This document shows positions 9,834 through 15,999 of a stretch of DNA of 15,999 nucleotides, piece after piece. The translations under genes were made by a program, and so were the position numbers. The DNA is from DAOPZC01 sp035353175 (GTDB lineage: Bacteria > Verrucomicrobiota > Kiritimatiellia > RFP12 > UBA1067): contig DAOPZC010000085.1 in NCBI GenBank assembly GCA_035353175.1, positions 1 to 15,999 of the forward strand, written 5' to 3'. The notes beneath the pieces were generated by a model. The model searched no databases. It was given only the letters and a program-made list of their open reading frames with translations, and was not told the DNA's origin. Numbering within the stretch: position 1 is the stretch's first letter; each line of letters starts with the position of its first letter.

Positions 9834-10655
9834 ATGTCCTTGTTGGACGACAAAGAGAAGAAGCTGCACGCACTGCTGAAGGGGTATGGGTGCGTGGCGG
9901 TCGGTTTTTCCGGCGGCGTGGACAGCACGCTGCTGCTGCGCGTGGCGGTGGACGTGCTGGGCAGCGGAAACGTGCTGGCCCTGATCGCCGATACGCCGAG
10001 CCTGCCGCGCAAGGAGTTCGCCGAGGCGCTGCGCCTGGCGGAGCCGATGGGGGCTGAGTGCGCCGTGATCGACCCGGACGAGTTGAGCGATCCGGCGTAT
10101 GCCGCGAATCCGGCCGACCGCTGCTATTTCTGCAAGAAGTGCTTGTTCTCGATGATCGCACGGGTTGCAGCCGAAAAAGGTTTTGCGACCGTTTTGGACG
10201 GCAATAATGCCGACGATGCGGGCGATTACCGGCCGGGACGCCGGGCGGCTGTGGAACTGGGCGTCAAAAGTCCACTCATGGAGGCGGGGCTGACCAAGGC
10301 CGAGATCCGCGCGCTTTCCGCGCGCGCGGGGCTGCCGACCGCCGACAAGCCGGCGATGGCCTGCTTGGCCTCGCGCATCCCGTACGGGACGCGCGTGACG
10401 GCGGAGGTGCTGGGGCAGGTCGAGCGGGCCGAGGACGCGCTGCGCGCGGCGGGTTTCGCGCAGTGCCGCGTGCGCCATCACGGCGATATCGCGCGCATCG
10501 AAGTGGCGGTGGCGGAGCTGCCGCGCTTGCTCGCGGAGGGCCTCCGGGAGGAGGTCGTGCGCGCGGTGAGGGCGGCGGGGTACCGCTACGTGACGCTCGA
10601 TCTGCAGGGATACCGCATGGGCAGCATGAATGAGAAATTAGCCGATCAGAAATAG
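9834..10655 (+). CDS. larE: LarE-type ATP-dependent sacrificial sulfur transferase (nickel-pincer cofactor synthesis)
   Basis: LarE activates the carboxylates of the pyridinium precursor by adenylation and converts them to thiocarboxylates, giving the nickel-pincer nucleotide of lactate racemase LarA and its relatives. The PP-loop SGGVDST (26-32) and the LarE signature AMACLASRIPYGTR (175-188, Cys177) are clear. Three more Cys lie in DRCYFCKKC (97, 100, 103). A CxxC pair plus the CLASR Cys is the pattern of LarE forms that use an iron-sulfur cluster instead of sacrificing their own Cys; this is known for other bacteria and inferred here. The start at 9834 follows a GAGGGGAG ribosome site; a GTG at 9828 is too close to it. 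larA, larB and larC are not in the window. Confidence 0.93.
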   Translation: MSLLDDKEKKLHALLKGYGCVAVGFSGGVDSTLLLRVAVDVLGSGNVLALIADTPSLPRKEFAEALRLAEPMGAECAVIDPDELSDPAYAANPADRCYFCKKCLFSMIARVAAEKGFATVLDGNNADDAGDYRPGRRAAVELGVKSPLMEAGLTKAEIRALSARAGLPTADKPAMACLASRIPYGTRVTAEVLGQVERAEDALRAAGFAQCRVRHHGDIARIEVAVAELPRLLAEGLREEVVRAVRAAGYRYVTLDLQGYRMGSMNEKLADQK

Positions 10656-10671
10656 GCGTTGGAGAACGCCT
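10654..10671 (+). other. Stem-loop overlapping the larE stop codon
   Basis: AGGCGTT (10654-10660) and AACGCCT (10665-10671) pair perfectly around a GGAG tetraloop. The stem begins inside the larE TAG. GTTTCTCTT follows, so partial termination is possible. The GGAG loop resembles a ribosome site and lies 26 bases before the rhamnosidase ATG. Confidence 0.55.
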
Positions 10672-10690
10672 GTTTCTCTTGGGGGACACG

Positions 10691-13600
10691 ATGAAACGGA
10701 TGGTGTGGGGGCTGTTGGCGGTGTTGGGCACGATGTCCGCGGCCGGAGCCGCGGACGGGCCGGCGGAAGCCGTGCCGTCACGAAAGATGCTGGGGCGCGC
10801 TTTCGGCGAGCGGGATGTCGAGGCGTTCCGGTCGCCGCAGAAGATTTTTTACCCGGAGACGTGGTTCCACTTCATCGGGGGCAATGTGGCGCGCGCGGGG
10901 CTGACGGCCGATCTCGAGGCGATCGCGGGCGCGGGCATCGAGGGCATCCAGCTCTTTCACGGACAGTTCGGCGGGCCTTGGCCCGGCGTGACCAACCAGA
11001 TCCAGTGCCTCAGCCCGGAGTGGGACGGGCTGGTCCGCTTCGCGGCGGACGAGTGCCGGCGGCTGGGGCTGCGCTTCTCGATGCAGAACTGCCCGGGCTG
11101 GTCGTACGCGGGCGGGCCTTGGATCGCCGCGAGCAACGCCATGCGGCAGCTGGTGTGGAGCACGGTGGCCGCCGAGGGCGGCAAGGGTGTCCAGTCGCTC
11201 GCGCTGCCGGAGCCGGCCAAGCCCGGCGGCGACAGCGACTACCGCGACATCGCGGTCATCGCGTATCGCGCGCCGGAGGGCGCGGCTCAGAAACCGGCGT
11301 ATCCGGTCGCGTTCGCCAGCAGCCGCCCGGATTTTCCGTGGGACAAATTTTTCCGTTCGCAAAAAGAGGGCGCGCTGCGGTGCACGCTGGGCGCCGAGCC
11401 GCTCTGGGTCGAGGCGACGTTCGCGGAGCCGTTTGCGCTGCGAAGCGTGGAGGTCCCGAGCGCACAGCAGGTGAGCCATGCGCGGTGTTACGTGCCCGAC
11501 GTCCGTATCCGGGTGGAGGCGGTGTTGCCGGACGGCTCGCGCCGCGCGGTGCTGGACGCGAAGCTGCCGCAGAGCAACTGGCAGGGGAACCGGGCCGTGA
11601 CCTTGGCCTGCGCGGCGTCCGAAGCCAAGACTTACCGCGTGTCGCTGACCGGCGGGCAGGACGTGAACATGAGCCACATCACGCTGTCGGCCGCGCCGCT
11701 CAAAAACAACTGGGAGGCGGAGGCGGGATGGGTGCTGGGGGGGCTTTTTGAGGGAGAAAAACGGCCGGCGCTCAGTGCGCAGGGTTCCGCATCGGCCGCG
11801 GAGACGGTGGGAGAGGTCGTCGATTTGACGGGGCGTCTGGCGGCCGACGGGCGGTTGTCGTGGGAGGTGCCGGCGGGGCGCTGGCTGGTGCAGCGCTGGG
11901 GGCACAGCAACACCGGCGCCCGCAACGGCCCCGCGCCAAAAGAGGGCACCGGCTGGGAGTGCGACAAGCTTTCCAAGGCCGGGGCGGATGCGCATTTCGA
12001 CGGCTACATCGGGCGGCTTTCGGGCAAGGGCGGGGCGCTGGAAGGCGGGTTGCTCAAGGGGCTGCTGACGGATAGCTGGGAGTGCCACACCCAGACGTGG
12101 ACGCCGGGCCTGGAGCAGGCGTTCAAGCGCCGCCGCGGCTACGACTTGCTGCCTTGGATGCCGGCGCTCTGCGGGTATGTGGTCGGCGACGAGGAGCGGA
12201 CGGCCCGCTTTCTGCGCGACTGGCGGAGCTGCATCAACGACCTGCTGGTCGGAAATTTTTACGGGCGTCTGGCGGAGCGCGCGCGCCGGAACAACCTCGC
12301 GCTCTCGCTCGAGACCGCGAGCGGCGATGTGTTTCCCGGCGACCTCCTCGAGTACTACAAGCACGCGGATGTGCCGATGTGCGAGTTCTGGCAGCCGCGC
12401 TCGGAGGCGTTTGTCGGGAGCCTCGACTTCAAGCCGATCAAGCCCTGCGCGTCGGCGGCGCGGCTGTATGGCAAGCCGCGCGTGGCCGCCGAAGCCTTCA
12501 CGTCGTTTGCGCTGACGTGGAACGAGCACTGGGATATGCTCAAGGACGTTGCGAACATTCATTTCGCAGAAGGTGTGACACACCTTGTCTTTCACACCTA
12601 CACCCACAATCCTCGGAACGATTGGCTGCCGCCGGGCACCTCGTTCGGGTCGGGGATCGGAACGCCCTTCCTGCGCGGCCAGACGTGGTGGCGGCACATG
12701 CCCGAATTTTCGGGATATCTGGCGCGCTGCGGGTACCTGCTGGAGCGCGGCCGTCCGGTGTCAGACGTGCTGCTGTATCTCGGCGACGAGCAGGACCACA
12801 AGCCGCCGCAGGAGATGCCGTTCCCCGCGGGCTTCAAGTACGACTACTGCAATCCCGATATTCTGCTCAACCGCTTGTCGGTCCGCGACGGCATGCTCGT
12901 GACGCCGGAAGGCTTGCGCTACCGCGTGCTCTGGCTGCGCGATTGCCGGCGCATGCTGCCGGAGACGCTCGAAAAGATCGTTGCGCTCGTTCGCAAGGGC
13001 GCGACGGTGGTCGGCGATCGTCCGCAGGGCCTCGCCACGCTGAGCGGCGGCGACAAGGCGCAGAAGCGTTTCGATGCGGCCGTGGACGCGCTGTGGGGTC
13101 AGGATGCTGCGGCGGGCGGCGGGCGCGTCGGAAAAGGACGCGTGCTGTCCGGGCTGGCTCTCGGCGACGCGCTCGTCCGGCTGGGCCTCGATCCGGACGT
13201 GACCGGAGAGGGCGTCATGTGGTGCCATCGGCAGACAAGGGATGCGGAGTGGTATTTCGTGGCGGCTCCGGCGCAGCGCGGGTTTCGCGGCGCGCTCGGC
13301 TTCCGCAGCCTCGGCAAGGTGGAACTGTGGGATCCCGTGTCCGGTGCCGCGACGGAGGCGGGGGCGGTGACGCGCGACGGCTCGCGCAGCCGCGTCGCGC
13401 TGGATCTGCCGCCCGCGGGCGCTTGTTTCGTGGTGTTCCGTTGGGGCAAAAAATCCGGGGCGACTGTCGCGCGCGTGGAACGCGAAGGCCTTCCGGTCAT
13501 CGATACGCGCGCGGACGGGGGCGTGGTGCCGCTGCCGCAGGTGGTGTCGGCCCGTTACGGCGACCTGACGAAAGAGGGCCGCTGGAAAGACGTGTCGGAG

Positions 13601-14401
13601 CTGGTGCGTGCGGCGCTGGCGAAGGGCGACGCGGCGATACGTCCGGGCAACGAGTGGGCGGGTGGCGATCCGGCACTGGGCACGCGTAAGCGTTTCGACC
13701 TCACGCTGAGACTGGCGGACGGGCGAGAGACGGTCCGTGAGGCGGGCGAGGGCGAGACGGTGCCGCTGCTGGAGCCTGTTCCGGCGGCGCCGAAAGTCTG
13801 CGAGGTCGTGGAGGGCGGAGCGGCGCTGGTGGTGTGGGAGCCCGGACGTTATCGCGTGACGCGGACGGACGGCGCGGTCAAAGAGCGGGTGGCGCGTGAC
13901 GCGCGTCGCGTGCCGCTATCCGGCGCGTGGACGCTGTCTTTCCCGAAGGGGTGGGGCGCACCCGAGAGCGTGCGCGTAGAGTCCCTCGCGTCGTGGACGG
14001 AGCTGGACCTGCCGGCGGAAGCGAAGGCGTTCTCCGGCACGGCGTGCTACACCTTGGATTTTGCGCTGGACGCTTTGCCCCCGGGCGCGCGCGTCGAACT
14101 CGATCTGGGACGCGTGGAGATGATTGCGGGCGTGCGCCTCAACGGTGTGCCGGTCGGAACCGTATGGGCGGCACCGTACCGGGTCGACGTGACGCGCGCC
14201 GTCAAGCCCGGCACCAACCGGTTGGCGGTGGAGGTGACGGGCACGTGGTTCAATCGGCTGGTCTACGACGCCGGGTTGCCCGAGGCGGAACGCAAGACGT
14301 GGACAATCAAAGGCCCCGACAAGGCAGCCTCTTTGCAGCCGGCGGGCCTGCTCGGCCCGGTGGCGCTGCGGGTTGGCCAGCGCGTGGATCTGGCCGAGTG
14401 A
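10691..14401 (+). CDS. Secreted GH106-type alpha-L-rhamnosidase (1236 aa)
   Basis: A very large exported glycoside hydrolase. Residues 1-21 form a signal peptide (basic start, hydrophobic core, small residues before the cut). The N-terminal barrel region has motifs common in GH106 proteins: WFHFIGGN (58-65), NCPGWS (133-138) and GGPWI (141-145). Later come DSWE (461-464), LETASGD (Glu541), AEAFTSF (Glu601) and FHTYTHNP (634-641), acid-rich motifs likely to line the active site. About residues 1050-1225 form a galactose-binding-like beta-sandwich ending in GLLGPV. GH106 enzymes release L-rhamnose from pectins and other glycans; the exact linkage cannot be read from sequence. The start is the ATG at 10691, after GGGGGA; the frame opens earlier with a TTG at 10679. 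No sulfatase, transporter or rhamnose catabolic gene lies beside it. Confidence 0.87.
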   Translation: MKRMVWGLLAVLGTMSAAGAADGPAEAVPSRKMLGRAFGERDVEAFRSPQKIFYPETWFHFIGGNVARAGLTADLEAIAGAGIEGIQLFHGQFGGPWPGVTNQIQCLSPEWDGLVRFAADECRRLGLRFSMQNCPGWSYAGGPWIAASNAMRQLVWSTVAAEGGKGVQSLALPEPAKPGGDSDYRDIAVIAYRAPEGAAQKPAYPVAFASSRPDFPWDKFFRSQKEGALRCTLGAEPLWVEATFAEPFALRSVEVPSAQQVSHARCYVPDVRIRVEAVLPDGSRRAVLDAKLPQSNWQGNRAVTLACAASEAKTYRVSLTGGQDVNMSHITLSAAPLKNNWEAEAGWVLGGLFEGEKRPALSAQGSASAAETVGEVVDLTGRLAADGRLSWEVPAGRWLVQRWGHSNTGARNGPAPKEGTGWECDKLSKAGADAHFDGYIGRLSGKGGALEGGLLKGLLTDSWECHTQTWTPGLEQAFKRRRGYDLLPWMPALCGYVVGDEERTARFLRDWRSCINDLLVGNFYGRLAERARRNNLALSLETASGDVFPGDLLEYYKHADVPMCEFWQPRSEAFVGSLDFKPIKPCASAARLYGKPRVAAEAFTSFALTWNEHWDMLKDVANIHFAEGVTHLVFHTYTHNPRNDWLPPGTSFGSGIGTPFLRGQTWWRHMPEFSGYLARCGYLLERGRPVSDVLLYLGDEQDHKPPQEMPFPAGFKYDYCNPDILLNRLSVRDGMLVTPEGLRYRVLWLRDCRRMLPETLEKIVALVRKGATVVGDRPQGLATLSGGDKAQKRFDAAVDALWGQDAAAGGGRVGKGRVLSGLALGDALVRLGLDPDVTGEGVMWCHRQTRDAEWYFVAAPAQRGFRGALGFRSLGKVELWDPVSGAATEAGAVTRDGSRSRVALDLPPAGACFVVFRWGKKSGATVARVEREGLPVIDTRADGGVVPLPQVVSARYGDLTKEGRWKDVSELVRAALAKGDAAIRPGNEWAGGDPALGTRKRFDLTLRLADGRETVREAGEGETVPLLEPVPAAPKVCEVVEGGAALVVWEPGRYRVTRTDGAVKERVARDARRVPLSGAWTLSFPKGWGAPESVRVESLASWTELDLPAEAKAFSGTACYTLDFALDALPPGARVELDLGRVEMIAGVRLNGVPVGTVWAAPYRVDVTRAVKPGTNRLAVEVTGTWFNRLVYDAGLPEAERKTWTIKGPDKAASLQPAGLLGPVALRVGQRVDLAE

Positions 14402-14407
14402 TCGGCC
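14392..14407 (+). other. Stem-loop enclosing the rhamnosidase stop codon
   Basis: GGCCGA (14392-14397) pairs with TCGGCC (14402-14407) around a GTGA loop that contains the TGA stop codon. It lies 15 bases before the next ATG and just upstream of its ribosome site, so ribosomes ending on the rhamnosidase could open it. This fits translational coupling. Confidence 0.5.
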
Positions 14408-14422
14408 GTGAAAGGAAGACGG

Positions 14423-15379
14423 ATGAGACTGGTGGTGTTGGACGGTTTCACGATGAACCCCGGCGATCTGGAGTGGCAGACGTTGGAGGCCTTGGGCGAT
14501 CTGACGGTCTATGAGCGCACGCCCGCGGACAAGATCCCGGAGCGCGCGGCTGGTGCGGAGGTCTTGTTCACGAACAAGACGCCGCTGTCGCGCGCGATGA
14601 TCGAAGCGCTGCCCGCGTTGCGGTTCATCGATGTGCTCGCCACCGGCTACAACGTGGTCGATCTCGCGGCGGCGCGGGAGCGCGGCGTTCCCGTATCCAA
14701 CGCGCCCGCCTACAGTACACGCTCCGTGCAGCAGATGACTTTCGCGCTGCTGCTGGAGCTGACCCAGCAGTGCGGCGCGCATGACCGGGCGGTCAAAGAC
14801 GGGGCGTGGTGCCGCTGCCGCGACGTGACGTTCCAGCTCCGGCCGCTGCTGGAACTGGACGGGCTCACCTTCGGCATTGTGGGGTTCGGCATGATTGGCA
14901 GGGCGGTCGCGCAGACGGCGCTGTCGTTCGGCATGAGGGTGCTCGTCGCCTCGCGGACACGCCTGGCCAGGCTGCCGGAGGGCGTGGCGTGGGCGACTCA
15001 CGACGAGCTGTTCCGATGCGCGGACGTGATTTCGCTGCACTGTCCGCTCACGGCCGAGACCGAGCGGATCATCTGCGGACGGACGCTGGCGCTGATGAAG
15101 CCGACCGCGCTGCTGCTCAACACCAGCCGCGGAGGGCTTGTGGACGAGGCCGCGTTGGCGCAGGCGCTCGGCGAGGGCCGGCTGGCGGGGGCGGGCGTCG
15201 ACGTGTTGTCGGCGGAGCCGCCCGACCCGGCCAATCCGTTGCTGCGGGCAAAGAACACCGTGATCACGCCGCACTGCGCGTGGGCGACGCGGGCGGCCAG
15301 GCAGCGGCTCCTCGACATCACGGTTGCGAATGTGAAGGCGTTTCAAGCAGGATGCCCGCAGAATGTCGTGAACGTGTAA
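14423..15379 (+). CDS. Glycerate dehydrogenase / D-2-hydroxyacid dehydrogenase (318 aa)
   Basis: An NAD(P)-dependent enzyme of the D-isomer 2-hydroxyacid dehydrogenase family, probably interconverting hydroxypyruvate or glyoxylate with glycerate or glycolate in the cytoplasm. TGYNVVDLAAARERGVPVSN (74-93) is the substrate-side motif and GFGMIG (154-159) the dinucleotide loop. The catalytic set is complete: Arg236 in NTSRGGLVDE, Glu265 in SAEPP and His284 in TPHCAWAT. The ending PHxAWATxxARQRLLDI followed by PQNVVN resembles HprA-type glycerate dehydrogenases. D-lactate dehydrogenase activity cannot be excluded. The start at 14423 is favoured by the GGAAG ribosome site. It follows the rhamnosidase by 21 bp and ends the plus-strand run. 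Confidence 0.92.
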   Translation: MRLVVLDGFTMNPGDLEWQTLEALGDLTVYERTPADKIPERAAGAEVLFTNKTPLSRAMIEALPALRFIDVLATGYNVVDLAAARERGVPVSNAPAYSTRSVQQMTFALLLELTQQCGAHDRAVKDGAWCRCRDVTFQLRPLLELDGLTFGIVGFGMIGRAVAQTALSFGMRVLVASRTRLARLPEGVAWATHDELFRCADVISLHCPLTAETERIICGRTLALMKPTALLLNTSRGGLVDEAALAQALGEGRLAGAGVDVLSAEPPDPANPLLRAKNTVITPHCAWATRAARQRLLDITVANVKAFQAGCPQNVVNV

Positions 15380-15422
15380 GAGCAGTTTAATTTTTTGTGT
15401 GGCCTGGCCGTGAGCAACGGTA

Positions 15423-15444
15423 GGTCGGGATAGCAATCCCGACT
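15423..15444. repeat. REP-like intergenic palindrome
   Basis: GTCGGGAT (15424-15431) and ATCCCGAC (15436-15443) form a perfect eight-pair stem with an AGCA loop, extended by a G-T pair at 15423/15444. No T tract follows, so it is not a classical terminator. Short palindromes of this look recur between genes in many genomes; no second copy occurs in this window, so its repeat nature is inferred. Confidence 0.45.
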
Positions 15445-15499
15445 GGGAGGCCTCGCGATTATGTCCTGTCAGAACGGCTACAGTATTTCTGAAAATGTT

Positions 15500-15658
15500 C
15501 TAGTGGAAGTTGCGCTCGATCACCATGGCCTGGAAGCCCATGCGCACGGCGCAGGTCAGTAGGGTGCCGGTGATCGTGATGTCCTGGCATTTGAACGTCG
15601 GGGCCAGGGTCCGGCGCGTCGGGGAGCCCGCCTCGCCGTAGTCCAGGTAGTCGACATC
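15500..15658 (-). pseudogene. 3' fragment of a disrupted gene of unknown function
   Basis: In the minus strand a coding-like frame gives 52 residues beginning DVDYLDYGEAGS, running through TFKCQDITITG, and ending MVIERNFH before a TAG at 15502-15500. It looks like ordinary protein sequence with the GC-rich third positions of the region. It is interrupted at 15659 by an in-frame TAG, where the structured insertion begins. No start codon with a ribosome site is available. I do not recognise the family. It most likely continues in the fragment at 15917-15999. Confidence 0.5.
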
Positions 15659-15916
15659 CTACAGTCTTTCACAGCACCCGCCCGTGGCGCAAAGAAAGCG
15701 CCACAATAAAGTCCAAACGGGAGTCCGCCGCCGGAGCGGACGTGACAGGCGCGGGCGGGATGGCGTACACGCCGCCCGACCTCTCTCACTCCGGCGTCAG
15801 CCCACCCTATAAAAGCGGAGCGCATACGGGCGGGGCGGACTTTGATTTTTTAGCCGGTATTCCGGCGGCGGGTACTCCCGCAAAAAAGCTCGTCCGCATC
15901 GCCCGCATGCCGTAGC
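15659..15916. mobile_element. 258-bp structured insertion, possibly a non-autonomous mobile element
   Basis: This segment lies between two coding-like minus-strand fragments that join in frame if it is removed. It encodes no plausible protein and contains stops in the flanking frame. It is packed with perfect stems: GTGGCGC/GCGCCAC (15684-15704), GTCCGC/GCGGAC (15723-15741), CGGGCGG/CCGCCCG (15752-15778) and a branched palindrome at 15822-15910. Its outermost bases contain CTAC at the left (15659-15662) and GTAG near the right (15912-15915). No clear target duplication is seen. It may be a MITE-like element, a structured RNA or a large intergenic palindrome. The exact borders are inferred from where coding resumes. 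Confidence 0.4.
15822..15910. repeat. Branched 89-nt palindrome
   Basis: The left arm (GCAT, CGGGCG, GCGGAC, T6; 15822-15851) and the right arm (A6, GTCCGC, CGCCCG, ATGC; 15882-15910) form a long imperfect stem. At its tip are two adjacent perfect hairpins: GCCGG-TATT-CCGGC (15853-15866) and GCGGG-TACT-CCCGC (15868-15881). The whole makes a T-shaped fold in either strand. Confidence 0.6.
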
Positions 15917-15999
15917 GAACACGCGGTTGTTCTTGTCCTTGAACCCCTTGATGAGGTCCGTGAACTTGGAGTCGCCGAACTTGATCTGCTCGATGCCGG
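15917..15999 (-). pseudogene. Internal fragment of the disrupted gene, continues past the window end
   Basis: The minus strand from the window edge reads GIEQIKFGDSKFTDLI, then KGFKDKNNRVF, as an open coding-like frame. After about 15917 the frame runs into the structured insertion, loses coding character and meets a stop near 15792. If the insertion is skipped, NNRVF joins DVDYLDYGEAG without a frame change. The protein is not recognised. The upstream part lies outside the window. Confidence 0.45.

Noticed and set aside
8641..10161. Long open minus-strand frame of about 506 codons across the panC/larE region
   Set aside because: It runs antisense through panC and into hemL and larE, with no recognisable domain and biased composition.
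10778..12697. Long open minus-strand frame of about 639 codons
   Set aside because: A shadow of the rhamnosidase coding strand, with Arg/Pro-biased composition and no motif.
13916..15436. Long open minus-strand frame of about 506 codons
   Set aside because: Antisense to the rhamnosidase 3' end and the dehydrogenase. The translation is a His/Arg-rich shadow.
15808..15814. TATAAAA as a possible -10 element
   Set aside because: No -35-like sequence at 16-18 bp upstream on the plus strand and no gene downstream. It lies inside the structured segment.
15556..15825. Minus-strand frame of 89 codons at the right end
   Set aside because: It crosses the insertion edge and lies in a different frame from the coding-like fragment at 15500-15658. 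Composition is Arg/Ala-biased with no ribosome site.

Overview
The window is GC-rich bacterial chromosome carrying mostly housekeeping genes. I see no phage, plasmid, CRISPR or defence module, and no tRNA or rRNA gene. A directly acting glutaminyl-tRNA synthetase, a very large secreted GH106-type rhamnosidase, an orphan LarE and a strongly GC3-biased code fit an uncultivated member of the PVC group (Kiritimatiellota/Verrucomicrobiota-like). This placement is an inference from gene content and has not been tested by phylogeny.

Left part (1-3192, minus strand): the 5' 360 codons of a malic enzyme run off the window start. Upstream of it is a roughly 700-bp stretch with at best one doubtful Cys-rich membrane ORF. 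Beyond that lie a small lipoprotein of unknown function and a pteridine-reductase-like SDR with a PTR1-type Asp-Tyr-Lys catalytic set. Two overlapping, back-to-back promoters at about 3197-3245 separate this block from the plus-strand block.

Middle part (3234-8763, plus strand): a HAD-like phosphatase of unknown substrate, a small exported 3D-domain (double-psi beta-barrel) protein, glnS, a leaderless-of-signal-peptide parvulin prolyl isomerase and hemL (tetrapyrrole synthesis).

Right part (8929-15379, plus strand): a tight run of panC, larE, a 1236-residue GH106-type alpha-L-rhamnosidase with a signal peptide, and a glycerate/D-2-hydroxyacid dehydrogenase. Three of these genes carry a perfect stem-loop that overlaps or encloses their stop codon. 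The cluster mixes cofactor synthesis (pantothenate, nickel-pincer nucleotide) with glycan degradation and 2-hydroxyacid metabolism. A link from rhamnose through lactate is possible but unproven.

Right end (15380-15999): a REP-like palindrome, then what looks like the 3' end of a minus-strand gene split by a 258-bp, highly structured insertion. One end of the insertion is an 89-nt branched palindrome: a long imperfect stem capped by two perfect small hairpins. This is the most unusual non-coding feature of the window.
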